DNA from: Mycolicibacterium stellerae | Lineage (GTDB): Bacteria; Actinomycetota; Actinomycetes; Mycobacteriales; Mycobacteriaceae | Length of the DNA: 64,000 nt | Reading direction: 5' to 3' | Assembly (NCBI RefSeq): GCF_003719305.1 | Contig: NZ_RARC01000026.1 | Span: 1-64,000, forward strand | Shown: positions 46,215 through 54,107 of the stretch, one piece after another | Position numbering within the stretch: the first letter of the stretch is position 1 | Layout: each line of letters opens with the position of its first letter | Notes under the pieces: model-generated | The model's input: the letters and a program-made list of their open reading frames with translations, nothing else | The model's database searches: none | Told to the model about the DNA's origin: nothing | Translations under genes and position numbers: made by a program

Positions 46215-47551
46215 CGCAAGTTGCGCAAATGCACGAGCGAAACCAGACCCATGTCCCGGTAAAGAGTGGCGGGCGGCAGTTGCCGGAAACCGCGCACACC
46301 GGTTCGCCGGGTAGCGACCTGGACGATCTTGCGCGCTATCCGGAAGTCCAGATCCTTGAGCGATCCCCGATCCGTGGTCGTGTCGAGAATCGAGGACAAG
46401 CCCGCGACGGCGAAGGGACTCGTTACGTCGAGCATGACGTTGGTGGCCGCGACGAGGTGACGGGCTCGCTCGTCGACGGGCTCGTCGAACAGCGCAGGCC
46501 CAATGGCGTCCATTCGGCGTGCAACGCGGGCGACGAAGCGGCTCAGCCGGTGCGGTCCCAGGCTCAGCGTGCCCGCATGGCTGACGGTCAACCCGAGGCA
46601 GTCGACGCGGTCGCGCCCGAGATAGGCGGGATCGTCGGTCGACGGCCTTCCGTTGCCGCTCAATGCGGTGCGCAGTTCCTTCGACAGCTTTCGTTTGACG
46701 CCCAACCCGCCCATCAGCGAATCGATCCTCGCGTCCGCCTCATGCAGGGCGGCGAGACCCGAATGGGCGATGATGAAGTCGTCGTTGTACCGCGCGTAGA
46801 AGATTCCGTCGATCGCGGTGATCGCCTCGTCCATCGGTACGACCGCCAGATTGCCGAGCAACGGAACCAGCGGGGTTCCCATCGCGACGCCGTGCAGCCG
46901 GACGAACTCCGTTCCGTCGTCTTCGCGCACCACGGGCCGGACCAGTCCGGTGATGAGATCCCATGTGGACGAGCTGATTTCGCCGTTCTTGCTGCCGAGT
47001 GTCGCAACGGTTCTCAGTATTTTCCATAACGCGGCGTCGGGCCCGACGGGGAGATTGTCACCGTATTTCTCGAAGTCGGATTGCAGGACATACAGCGGGG
47101 GCCCCTTGGTGCCCGCTCGTTCGCGATGGGCGCGGATGTAGTCGGCGAACGTCTGCATCGCGCCCACATTCGTCACGCCGGCCAGATACGAGTAGACGCC
47201 GGGCAGGCCGTGGCATTGCGCGTTGTGTGTCAGGAGTTTGAACAGTGCCGAGCCGACGACGTGGTCGATGAAATCCGCCAGGTGCGCCTCGCGACGCTTG
47301 CCGCCGGTTTCCAGGATCCACAGGTCCACCGGCCGGGTCTGGAACTCGCCGCTGGTGACCCGGTGGGCGATCGCCTTGGCCAGGGTTTGCCGTTCGGCCG
47401 CCGTGCTGAAGTACGAGACGCCGCCGAACGCCTCGGCGAATCCGGCGCCACGGTCACGGCGCTTGGCGAAGATGCGCAGGATGGTGTCCTCGTAGGTCCT
47501 GGGATTCGCGAGTTCTGTCTCGACATCTATCGGTTCACCGGCTGTGAACAT
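46211..47551 (-). CDS. Reverse transcriptase-domain protein
   Basis: 446 residues with the RT fingers-palm-thumb order. The early segment WILETGGKRREAHLADF (RT1/2) is followed by motif A VLQSDFEKYGDNL (Asp159), motif B GVAMGTPLVPLLGNL (221-235), motif C FYARYNDDFIIAH (Asp257-Asp258, YNDD in place of YADD), motif D LGVKRKLSKE and motif E VDCLGLTVSHAGTLSLG. No maturase X, HNH endonuclease or other known fusion domain is seen, which argues against a group II intron. ATG 47551 lies inside the end of the upstream membrane-protein gene (17-bp overlap), so the two are co-translated. Likely a cellular or defence-type RT of a group I do not recognise. Confidence 0.82.
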   Translation of the reverse strand: MFTAGEPIDVETELANPRTYEDTILRIFAKRRDRGAGFAEAFGGVSYFSTAAERQTLAKAIAHRVTSGEFQTRPVDLWILETGGKRREAHLADFIDHVVGSALFKLLTHNAQCHGLPGVYSYLAGVTNVGAMQTFADYIRAHRERAGTKGPPLYVLQSDFEKYGDNLPVGPDAALWKILRTVATLGSKNGEISSSTWDLITGLVRPVVREDDGTEFVRLHGVAMGTPLVPLLGNLAVVPMDEAITAIDGIFYARYNDDFIIAHSGLAALHEADARIDSLMGGLGVKRKLSKELRTALSGNGRPSTDDPAYLGRDRVDCLGLTVSHAGTLSLGPHRLSRFVARVARRMDAIGPALFDEPVDERARHLVAATNVMLDVTSPFAVAGLSSILDTTTDRGSLKDLDFRIARKIVQVATRRTGVRGFRQLPPATLYRDMGLVSLVHLRNLR

Positions 47552-49607
47552 GGCTCACATCCCGCGAGCTTGCGCACGCGTTCCATGTGTTCACGGTTCG
47601 CCGCCAGCGTCGCAACCCGTCGGTGTCGAACTCGGCGGGCAGTACCAGGATCGCGCGCAGATTGCCTTCGTAGAAGACGGGTGTCATCCAGCGGTCGGCC
47701 ACCTGGGTCACCACGGCGCCCTGCCCGAGGCTCTTCATCGCCGACGGCAGCAGTCCCACCAGGAGATTGTGCGCCAGCCTACGCGCGGCCCGTTGTCCCG
47801 CACGCGTCTGCAAATCAACGACGGTGCCGTCGGCGAAGGCCGCGCGAAACTCGGCCACGAGGATGTCAGGGCCTTCTGACAGGTCGTCGACGGGCTGCAG
47901 CCAATCCTTTTCGATGGCGCGATCCAACGCGGCGCGCCCGGTTCCGGTTGCGGTGGACAGTATTTCGGCCCGATTTGCAGCGCCGCCCGTCGCCGACTGC
48001 AAGGTCAGGTGCGGTTGGCTGTCTGCGTCGTCAGATGTGATTCGCTGGTAGAAAACGAGAGTAGACGACGAACGAAATGCCAGATGTCCTGCGCTGTCGA
48101 AGGTTTCCCGCATCACGCTGATCGCGTCTGACTTCTGTCGCGAGTCGATCCACTCCGGGATCGAGATCCTGCCGACGCGCACGGGCAGCGGCTCGACGGC
48201 CAGCGCCCGGATCCAATCACCCAAAGACAGCAGCGTCGGCAGCGACGTACTGCGGTCGCGCAGATGTTGCACATTGATGTGAACGACCAGCAGCACGATC
48301 ATCGCGGCGGTGATCTGGACGAGGTCCGACGCTGGGTTGACGTCGATCCACACGAGTGCGAACAACACTGCGGAGAACAGGAAGCTCACGTTAAGGGTGC
48401 GGAACTGGCCTTCGGCGAACAACCGGATCTGGTAGGCACCGATCAGGCTGCGTAGGACGAAGAGCGGAAGAAGCGCAAGCAGGAAGCTGAACGGTATGTC
48501 GGGCAGCACCCACAGCACCAGCGGGATGGCCAGCGACCAGAAGAACAGGGTGATGACGGGCGTCATCCACAACAGCTGGTGGAAGAACGACAGCCGAAAC
48601 TGACGGAACGCCGGAATTCGGCGCAGGCGAACGAAATCGAAGTAGAACACCGCGGTGGCCTCGTACGAGCCGCGGAACAGCGGCAGCACCAGATAGAAGA
48701 ACTGAAACACATCGACGTCGCGCCAACCCGCGAAGCCCGCGGTGAGGTCGAAGGCGCGGGTGTTCGTCGAATAGATGCCTGCGATCAAGAGGACCGCCAC
48801 CGCGTCAAGGCGCAAACCCAGACCCGACAGCGTCGCCTCGATGCCGAGCCGGGGTGGGATGGACGGCAGCAGGTCCCGAATCGAACGCCCCGCGAATTTC
48901 GGCCACAGTCCGGTCAGCCGATACGCACGAACCGTGTAGTGCACCGTGATCCAAATGCTGACCGCATTCGACGCGATGATCGCGATGACGATCGCGCCCG
49001 CCGGAAAGAAGAAAACACCGATCCCGATCACCACAAGCGACACCGCGGTCGGGGCGAACATCGACCACAGCGGGCGGTAAACGCGCCGCGTGGCGAACAT
49101 GCCGGAGTGCAGCACCCGCACGGGCATGCGCAAGGCAAGCTCGATCAGGATCAGGAACGCGTAGAGAGAACCGAGCGCGTCCGCCTCCGGCGGGAACAAC
49201 AGCGCCAGTGCAACGCCGCCGCCGATGATCACCACGGTTCCCGCGACCGCCGAAAGCACGAGCCAGCGCCCGATTTCGCGTTCGATGCCGTCGGTATCCC
49301 CCGACTGAGCCAATGCCCGCAGGCGCTCGCGCATCACCTCGAGCAGCCCCCACCATGCGCCGCTGACGATCAGGCTGCTGACCCGCAACATCATCACGGT
49401 GAATGCGGCCAGTCCGCCGAGGCTGGTGAGGATGATGAGGAACTCCGCGACGTGGATCGCGTACCGCGCCCCGTCGAGCAGAAGCGCATAGCGCATCCGA
49501 TAACCGAAGTAACCGACGATCCTGCCGGTGAGAAGGCTCGCATACAGCGAGACGGCGCGATCCTCTCTGCGGGCCGCCCGCTCGAGCCATCGATCGATCT
49601 CGTTCAT
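47535..49607 (-). CDS. MOP/MATE-like polytopic membrane protein with cytosolic C-terminal domain
   Basis: 690 residues. About 12 spans within residues 45-447 (e.g. VAEFLIILTSLGGLAAFTVM, GTVVIIGGGVALALLF, AIVIAIIASNAVSIWITV, FSFLLALLPLFVLRSLIGAY), arranged as in polysaccharide-flippase/MATE exporters, with MLRVSSLIVSGAWWGLLEVM resembling the first MOP repeat. Residues ~450-690 are a soluble domain I do not recognise (PEWIDSRQKSDAISVMRET, AEFRAAFADGTVVDLQT). ATG 49607 is used; ATG 49628 would add seven residues and abut the RNase T2 start. First gene of a two-gene operon with the RT. Transport substrate unknown. Confidence 0.7.
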   Translation of the reverse strand: MNEIDRWLERAARREDRAVSLYASLLTGRIVGYFGYRMRYALLLDGARYAIHVAEFLIILTSLGGLAAFTVMMLRVSSLIVSGAWWGLLEVMRERLRALAQSGDTDGIEREIGRWLVLSAVAGTVVIIGGGVALALLFPPEADALGSLYAFLILIELALRMPVRVLHSGMFATRRVYRPLWSMFAPTAVSLVVIGIGVFFFPAGAIVIAIIASNAVSIWITVHYTVRAYRLTGLWPKFAGRSIRDLLPSIPPRLGIEATLSGLGLRLDAVAVLLIAGIYSTNTRAFDLTAGFAGWRDVDVFQFFYLVLPLFRGSYEATAVFYFDFVRLRRIPAFRQFRLSFFHQLLWMTPVITLFFWSLAIPLVLWVLPDIPFSFLLALLPLFVLRSLIGAYQIRLFAEGQFRTLNVSFLFSAVLFALVWIDVNPASDLVQITAAMIVLLVVHINVQHLRDRSTSLPTLLSLGDWIRALAVEPLPVRVGRISIPEWIDSRQKSDAISVMRETFDSAGHLAFRSSSTLVFYQRITSDDADSQPHLTLQSATGGAANRAEILSTATGTGRAALDRAIEKDWLQPVDDLSEGPDILVAEFRAAFADGTVVDLQTRAGQRAARRLAHNLLVGLLPSAMKSLGQGAVVTQVADRWMTPVFYEGNLRAILVLPAEFDTDGLRRWRRTVNTWNACASSRDVSHVHSR

Positions 49608-49626
49608 CGAAGAGATAGGCTGCCCC

Positions 49627-50403
49627 ATGCGGCGAGGCGATGTGGTGGTGTTGTCGATATCCTGCGTGCTTACCGCCATTGCCGTCGCGGCGGTCACCTT
49701 CAGCGTCCGCGTCCTCGACCACACACCCAGTGGCGCCGAATTCGATTCCGCCCAAAGCGGCTCGAGTTGGCTCGTGCTGACGTGGGGTCCCAGTCTCTGT
49801 GCGGCGGAGCCGACAAATGCGGGATGCACGTCCGGTCACGTGGGGACGCAGGGGCCGACGTGGCTCCTACACGGGCTGTGGCCGCAGCCGGCCGACAACC
49901 AATACTGCGGTGTGCCGAAGGAGATCGCCAGGCGGGCCAGCGATCTCAAGGGATCTCACATGCCGTCGGTGGACATCGGCGGCGACGTGCGCAGCACCTT
50001 GCGATCGCTGATGTCGGACGAGGCGAGCCTGGCGCCCCACGAGTGGTACGCGCACGGCACCTGCTCCGGTGTCTCACCGGACGTGTTCTTCTCCGATGCC
50101 GCAGCGCTGACCGAGCAAGCCCGCAAGGTGCTCGACCCGATGTTCACCGAAGCACAGGGCGGCCGGATAGCGCTGAGCGACGTTCGCGACAAGTTCGATC
50201 GGGAATACGGCGCAGGTGCGGGCGACCGCCTCCGCCTGAGCTGCCGCAATGTCACCGGCCAAGGCGGCGTCGTTTACGAGCTGCATCTGTCGCTTCCTTC
50301 GGTCACCGAGATCAGCGGTCCCGATGGCACCCGCCCCCTGAAGGACCTGATTCTCGATGGCCCCCCGCTGGGCCAGGGGTGCCGCAACGCGAGCGTGCCC
50401 TGA
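49627..50403 (+). CDS. Secreted or membrane-anchored ribonuclease T2
   Basis: 258 residues. N-terminal hydrophobic segment VVVLSISCVLTAIAVAAVTF (signal or anchor), then an RNase T2 domain with both active-site blocks: LLHGLWPQPADNQYC (catalytic His) and HEWYAHGTCSGV (EWxxHGTC, catalytic Glu/His), plus paired cysteines. Cleaves RNA through 2',3'-cyclic phosphates outside the cytosol. ATG 49627; divergent from the membrane-protein/RT operon with only 19 bp between the starts, so the two promoters must overlap the coding starts or be leaderless. Confidence 0.88.
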   Translation: MRRGDVVVLSISCVLTAIAVAAVTFSVRVLDHTPSGAEFDSAQSGSSWLVLTWGPSLCAAEPTNAGCTSGHVGTQGPTWLLHGLWPQPADNQYCGVPKEIARRASDLKGSHMPSVDIGGDVRSTLRSLMSDEASLAPHEWYAHGTCSGVSPDVFFSDAAALTEQARKVLDPMFTEAQGGRIALSDVRDKFDREYGAGAGDRLRLSCRNVTGQGGVVYELHLSLPSVTEISGPDGTRPLKDLILDGPPLGQGCRNASVP

Positions 50404-50409
50404 TCCCGG

Positions 50410-51222
50410 TCAGAGCCGGATCTCGCCCAGCTCGAACTCGCGGGTCTGAGCGCCAGCGTCGAGGATCGCCTGCAACCGCTCGCGTGCGACCGGTTGCGCA
50501 AGGGCGTCCCGGAACAGCTGATCCTCGACCCGCAGGCCCATCGTCACATCGCCGATGGCCGCGTCGACTGCCCGTTTGGCGCGAGAGATCGCCTCGAGCG
50601 GCGACGACGCGATGCGGGCGGCCAGCGTGTCGACGAACCGGCGCAGTTCGTCTGCGGGCAGCGCGCGGTCGACGTAGCCCCACGACTCGGCGGTCGCCGC
50701 GTCGACGTCCATGCAACCGAGGATGACCTCGAGCGCGCGCCCGCGGCCGACGAGCCGGGGCAGCCGCTGCGTTCCGCCGCCGCCGGGGATGATCCCGACC
50801 GCCACCTCGGGCTGGCCGAGGCGGGCCTTGTTCAGCGCGGCGTAGCGCATGTCGAAAGCCATCGCGAACTCGCTTCCTCCGCCGCGGCAGACGCCCTCGA
50901 TCACCGCGATGGTGGCCTGCGGCAGCGTGCTGAATTGTTCTGTGAAGGCGTGGAACATCGACAGCTCGTCGTGCAATGACGTGTCGTCGGTCGGCAGGCC
51001 GGCAATCAGCTCCACGTCGGCGTGGGCGATGAAGAATTCCGGATCGGCCGAGTCGACGATCAGCACGCGGACGTCGGCGTCGGCCGCCACCTCCCGCGCC
51101 AGTCGGCCGATCTCCCCGATCAGCGGCACGTCTAGCAGGTTGATGGGTGGATGGTCGATGGTCGCCCGGCAGATGCCGCCGTCGACAGCGACGTGAAGTA
51201 GTTGGTAGTCGTCGTAGGCCAT
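50410..51222 (-). CDS. Enoyl-CoA hydratase/isomerase family protein
   Basis: 270 residues of the crotonase fold: an oxyanion-hole segment IAHADVELIAGL, the second oxyanion block AVIEGVCRGGGSEFAMAFDMRYA and EVAVGIIPGGGGTQRLPRLVG (position of the catalytic Glu pair), then a C-terminal helical region. Catalyses hydration, isomerisation or cleavage of an acyl-CoA; the specific substrate is unclear. ATG 51222 preferred to 51276. Its stop is 7 bp from the RNase T2 stop (convergent). Confidence 0.85.
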   Translation of the reverse strand: MAYDDYQLLHVAVDGGICRATIDHPPINLLDVPLIGEIGRLAREVAADADVRVLIVDSADPEFFIAHADVELIAGLPTDDTSLHDELSMFHAFTEQFSTLPQATIAVIEGVCRGGGSEFAMAFDMRYAALNKARLGQPEVAVGIIPGGGGTQRLPRLVGRGRALEVILGCMDVDAATAESWGYVDRALPADELRRFVDTLAARIASSPLEAISRAKRAVDAAIGDVTMGLRVEDQLFRDALAQPVARERLQAILDAGAQTREFELGEIRL

Positions 51223-51311
51223 AGCGAGACGGTATGCGACGTGGATCACAAATTGACGTTTCCGTTTGAACGGCACTGGGCACCCCCTCGATTGACGAGG
51301 AGGTCAATGAA

Positions 51312-51905
51312 ATGTCTGAACTGGTGTGGGTTCTCATTGCGGTCTTGGTCGTGGGTGCGGTGATTGTCGTCGGGTGGTCGCTGAGCCGACGCCGACGGTC
51401 CGCGCGCCTGCAGGAGCATTTCGGACCGGAGTACGAGCGCACGGTCGGTGAGCTCGGCGAGCAGAAAGCCGCCGAAGCCGAGCTCGTCGCACGCGAGAAG
51501 AAGCGCAAGAAGCTTGACATCGTCGAGCTGACGCCGGAGGCCCGGGCCGAGCACGTCGCCACCTGGCAGACGGTGCAGACCGCCTTCGTCGACGCCCCCA
51601 CCGACGCCGTCGGGCGGGCCGAGCGCCTTGTGACGCGGGTGATGCGCGAGCGCGGCTACCCGATCGACGACTTCGACCAGCGTGCCGCCGATATCTCTGT
51701 CGATCACCCCGACATCGTCGAGAACTATCGCGGCGCCCACGCGATCTACCAGTCGCAGCAGGGCGGCGAGATCGACACCGAAGACGCCCGGCAGGCATTC
51801 GTGCACTACCGCGCACTTTTCGACCGGCTGCTCGGGTCCGAGCCCGAGCCTCAGCCCGAGCACGTCAACGACGAATACAGGAGGCAGACACATGACCACG
51901 CATGA
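51312..51905 (+). CDS. Single-pass membrane protein, paralogous to the next gene
   Basis: 197 residues: N-terminal span VWVLIAVLVVGAVIVVGWSL, basic RRRRSARLQEHFGPEY, a charged helix, then a conserved domain (WQTVQTAFVDAPTDAVGRA ... EIDTEDARQAFVHYRALFDRLLG). The next gene's product shares this C-terminal domain. ATG 51312 with GAGGAGG eight bases upstream; that site lies in the loop of a 6-bp hairpin (ATTGAC/GTCAAT, 51291-51308). I do not recognise a function; homologues are common in mycobacteria. Confidence 0.75.
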   Translation: MSELVWVLIAVLVVGAVIVVGWSLSRRRRSARLQEHFGPEYERTVGELGEQKAAEAELVAREKKRKKLDIVELTPEARAEHVATWQTVQTAFVDAPTDAVGRAERLVTRVMRERGYPIDDFDQRAADISVDHPDIVENYRGAHAIYQSQQGGEIDTEDARQAFVHYRALFDRLLGSEPEPQPEHVNDEYRRQTHDHA

Positions 51906-52422
51906 CATGCAGCCCGAAATGGTTGACCCGGCAGTACGCGCCGATCGGCCCGCAGAGGCGCAACGCCTCGAACCGCCCCTCGAAACCGGGGATGCCACAC
52001 CAAATTTCGAGGCACCAGCCGACACGGCCCAGGCTCCCGTCGACACGGCCCAGGCACCAGCCGACACGGCCCAGGCTCCCGTCGAGACGGCCCCGCCCGC
52101 CGACATGGCCCAGGCTCCCGTCGACGATCCTGTCGAGACAGCGGGATCGTCTGACCAGATGCTCTTCGCCGACGGCGAACTGACGGACATGCGTTCACGT
52201 TGGACCGAGGTGCAGTCAGCCTTCGTCGACGATCCGCGCGACTGCGTTCAGAAGGCCGACAGCCTGGTCGCCGACGTCGTCGACAAGCTCACAGCGGGGT
52301 TCTCCGGGGCCCGCGCGCACCTCGAGGAGCAGTGGAGTCGAGGCGAAGAGGTCTCGACCGAGGACCTGCGAATCGCGCTCAAGCGGTACCGGGAATTCTT
52401 CGAACGCCTGCTCGCGGTGTAG
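51892..52422 (+). CDS. Soluble protein with Ala/Pro repeat, paralogous to the preceding gene
   Basis: 176 residues. A disordered N-terminus holds three 7-residue repeats (DTAQAPV/A), then the shared domain: RWTEVQSAFVDDPRDCVQKA ... EVSTEDLRIALKRYREFFERLL. No signal or membrane span. ATG 51892 with a strong ribosome site CAGGAGGCAGACAC, overlapping the previous gene by 14 bp. The pair looks like a membrane form and a soluble form of one domain; role unknown. Confidence 0.75.
   Translation: MTTHDMQPEMVDPAVRADRPAEAQRLEPPLETGDATPNFEAPADTAQAPVDTAQAPADTAQAPVETAPPADMAQAPVDDPVETAGSSDQMLFADGELTDMRSRWTEVQSAFVDDPRDCVQKADSLVADVVDKLTAGFSGARAHLEEQWSRGEEVSTEDLRIALKRYREFFERLLAV
52021..52083 (+). repeat. Three 21-bp in-frame tandem repeats
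   Basis: Near-identical 21-bp units starting GACACGGCCCAGGC at 52021, 52042 and 52063, each encoding DTAQAPV or DTAQAPA. They sit in the disordered N-terminal region of the preceding soluble protein and may vary in copy number between strains. Confidence 0.8.
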
Positions 52423-52516
52423 TACTGGGCGATTGTGGCGGGTGAGGCCACGCGTAATTGGGTTGTGACCTGCTCGAGTTCTGGCTATATGCCCCTGAGC
52501 AGATAGGCTAGGCGTA

Positions 52517-53311
52517 ATGGTCCCCCTCTGGTTCACGCTGTCTGCGCTCTGTTTCGTGGGTGCGGCGGTGTTGCTCTACGTCGACATCGATCGTCGGCGC
52601 GGCCTGGGGCGCCGACGTAAGTCGTGGGCCAAGTCGCACGGCTTCGACTACGAGCATGAGTCCGACGACCTCATCCAGCGGTGGAAGCGCGGCGTCATGT
52701 CCACGGTCGGCGACATCAGCGCCAAGAACGTGGTGCTCGGGCAGATCCGCGGCGAAGCGGTGTTCATCTTCGACCTCGAGGACGTCGCGACGGTTATCGC
52801 CCTGCACCGCAAGGTCGGCACGAACGTGGTGGTCGACCTGCGGCTCAAGGGCATCAAGGAACCGCGCGAGAACGACATCTGGCTGCTCGGCGCGATCGGC
52901 CCGAGGATGGTGTATTCGACCAACCTCGACGCCGCCCGGCGCGCCTGCGATCGCCGGATGGTGACCTTCGCCCACACCGCGCCCGACTGCGCCGAGATCA
53001 TGTGGAACGAGCAGCACTGGACGCTGGTCAGCATGCCGGTCACCAGCACACGGGCCCAGTGGGATGAGGGCCTGCGCACGGTACGCCAGTTCAACGACCT
53101 GTTGCGGGTGTTGCCGCCGATACCGCAGACCGGCGTCGGCGCCGCTGCGGGCCAACCTGCCCGCAGGCCCGCCGCACCTGGTCGTCCCGTCAAGCCGGCC
53201 CCGACAGAGGCGCGCTACGCCCAGCCACGTGCCGACGCCGAGCGCTCGGACCCGGCCATCCGCCGTCAGCCACCACGAAACGGCCGCCAGTCACCGCACT
53301 ATCAGCGGTAA
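52517..53311 (+). CDS. ttfA: Trehalose monomycolate transport factor TtfA
   Basis: 264 residues: one N-terminal span (LWFTLSALCFVGAAVLLYVD), then a cytosolic domain with the strongly conserved core GVMSTVGDISAKNVVLGQIR, ATVIALHRKVGTNVVVDLRL and GAIGPRMVYSTNLDAARRA, followed by a disordered basic/Pro-rich tail. It matches M. tuberculosis Rv0383c/TtfA, an essential inner-membrane protein that works with MmpL3 to export trehalose monomycolate for mycolic-acid envelope assembly. The position near clpB is also as in M. tuberculosis, although the RT block and other genes intervene. Confidence 0.9.
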   Translation: MVPLWFTLSALCFVGAAVLLYVDIDRRRGLGRRRKSWAKSHGFDYEHESDDLIQRWKRGVMSTVGDISAKNVVLGQIRGEAVFIFDLEDVATVIALHRKVGTNVVVDLRLKGIKEPRENDIWLLGAIGPRMVYSTNLDAARRACDRRMVTFAHTAPDCAEIMWNEQHWTLVSMPVTSTRAQWDEGLRTVRQFNDLLRVLPPIPQTGVGAAAGQPARRPAAPGRPVKPAPTEARYAQPRADAERSDPAIRRQPPRNGRQSPHYQR

Positions 53312-53324
53312 GTAACCTGTCTGC

Positions 53325-54101
53325 ATGCCGCGTCCCGTCGCTTTGATCACCGGACCGACATCCGGGCTCGGTACGGGTTTCGCGCGGCGCTACGCCATCG
53401 ACGGATACGACCTGGTACTGGTCGCCCGTGACGTCGAGCGGCTTGAGCGGCTCGCGGCAGAACTGCGCGATGAGGCAGGCGCCGCCGTCGAGGTGCTGCC
53501 CGCCGACCTGGCGGAAGCCGCCGACCGCGCCAAGGTCGCCGACCGGCTGTCCGCCGGGGTTCGGGTGTTGATCAACAACGCCGGTTTCGGCACCTCGGGC
53601 GAGTTCTGGACGGCGAGCCTGCAGGTGCTGCAGGCACAGCTGGACGTCAACGTCACCGCGGTCATGGCGCTGACGCACGCCGCGCTCCCGCCGATGCTGG
53701 CCGCGGCTGAGGGCACCATCGTCAATGTCGCAAGCGTCGCGGCGCTGCTGCCGGGGCGCGGATCCACCTACTCCGCGTCGAAGGCGTGGGTGGTTTCGTT
53801 CACCGAGGGCCTTTCCAACGGCCTTGTCGGCACGGGCGTCGGCGTGCACGCGCTGTGCCCCGGCTTCGTGCGCACCGAGTTCCACACGCGCGCGGGCATC
53901 GCGATGGACGACACCCCGTCGTTCATGTGGCTGGAGGTCGAAGACGTTGTGCGGGACTGTATCGCCGACGCCGCCAAGGGCAACGTCGTCATCATTCCCG
54001 GCGTGCAGTACAAGGCGATGACCACCGCGGGCCGGCTCGTGCCACGAAACTTGGTGCGGCGCATCAACAGATCGGTGGCCAAGGGCCGTGGCCGCACCTG
54101 A
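53325..54101 (+). CDS. SDR family NAD(P)-dependent oxidoreductase
   Basis: 258 residues of a classical short-chain dehydrogenase: ITGPTSGLGTGFARRYA (TGxxxGxG), NNAGFGTSGEF, catalytic Ser in NVASVAALLPGRGSTYSASKAW with the YSASK active site, and LCPGFVRTEFHTRAG. The C-terminal helix RLVPRNLVRRINRSVAKGR is basic and may touch membrane. ATG 53325. It occupies the place where M. tuberculosis has pyrE between ttfA and Rv0381c. Same direction as ttfA, 13 bp after it. Confidence 0.85.
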   Translation: MPRPVALITGPTSGLGTGFARRYAIDGYDLVLVARDVERLERLAAELRDEAGAAVEVLPADLAEAADRAKVADRLSAGVRVLINNAGFGTSGEFWTASLQVLQAQLDVNVTAVMALTHAALPPMLAAAEGTIVNVASVAALLPGRGSTYSASKAWVVSFTEGLSNGLVGTGVGVHALCPGFVRTEFHTRAGIAMDDTPSFMWLEVEDVVRDCIADAAKGNVVIIPGVQYKAMTTAGRLVPRNLVRRINRSVAKGRGRT

Positions 54102-54107
54102 GTCTCG

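Noticed and set aside
46211..47551. Group II intron or retron interpretation of the RT gene
   Set aside because: No maturase X or HNH endonuclease domain, no intron domain V-like hairpin seen downstream, and no recognisable retron msr/msd upstream, where the membrane-protein gene lies instead.
48579..50726. 715-codon + strand frame across the membrane protein and RNase T2
   Set aside because: Low-complexity Arg/His/Gln composition and overlap with two well-supported genes.
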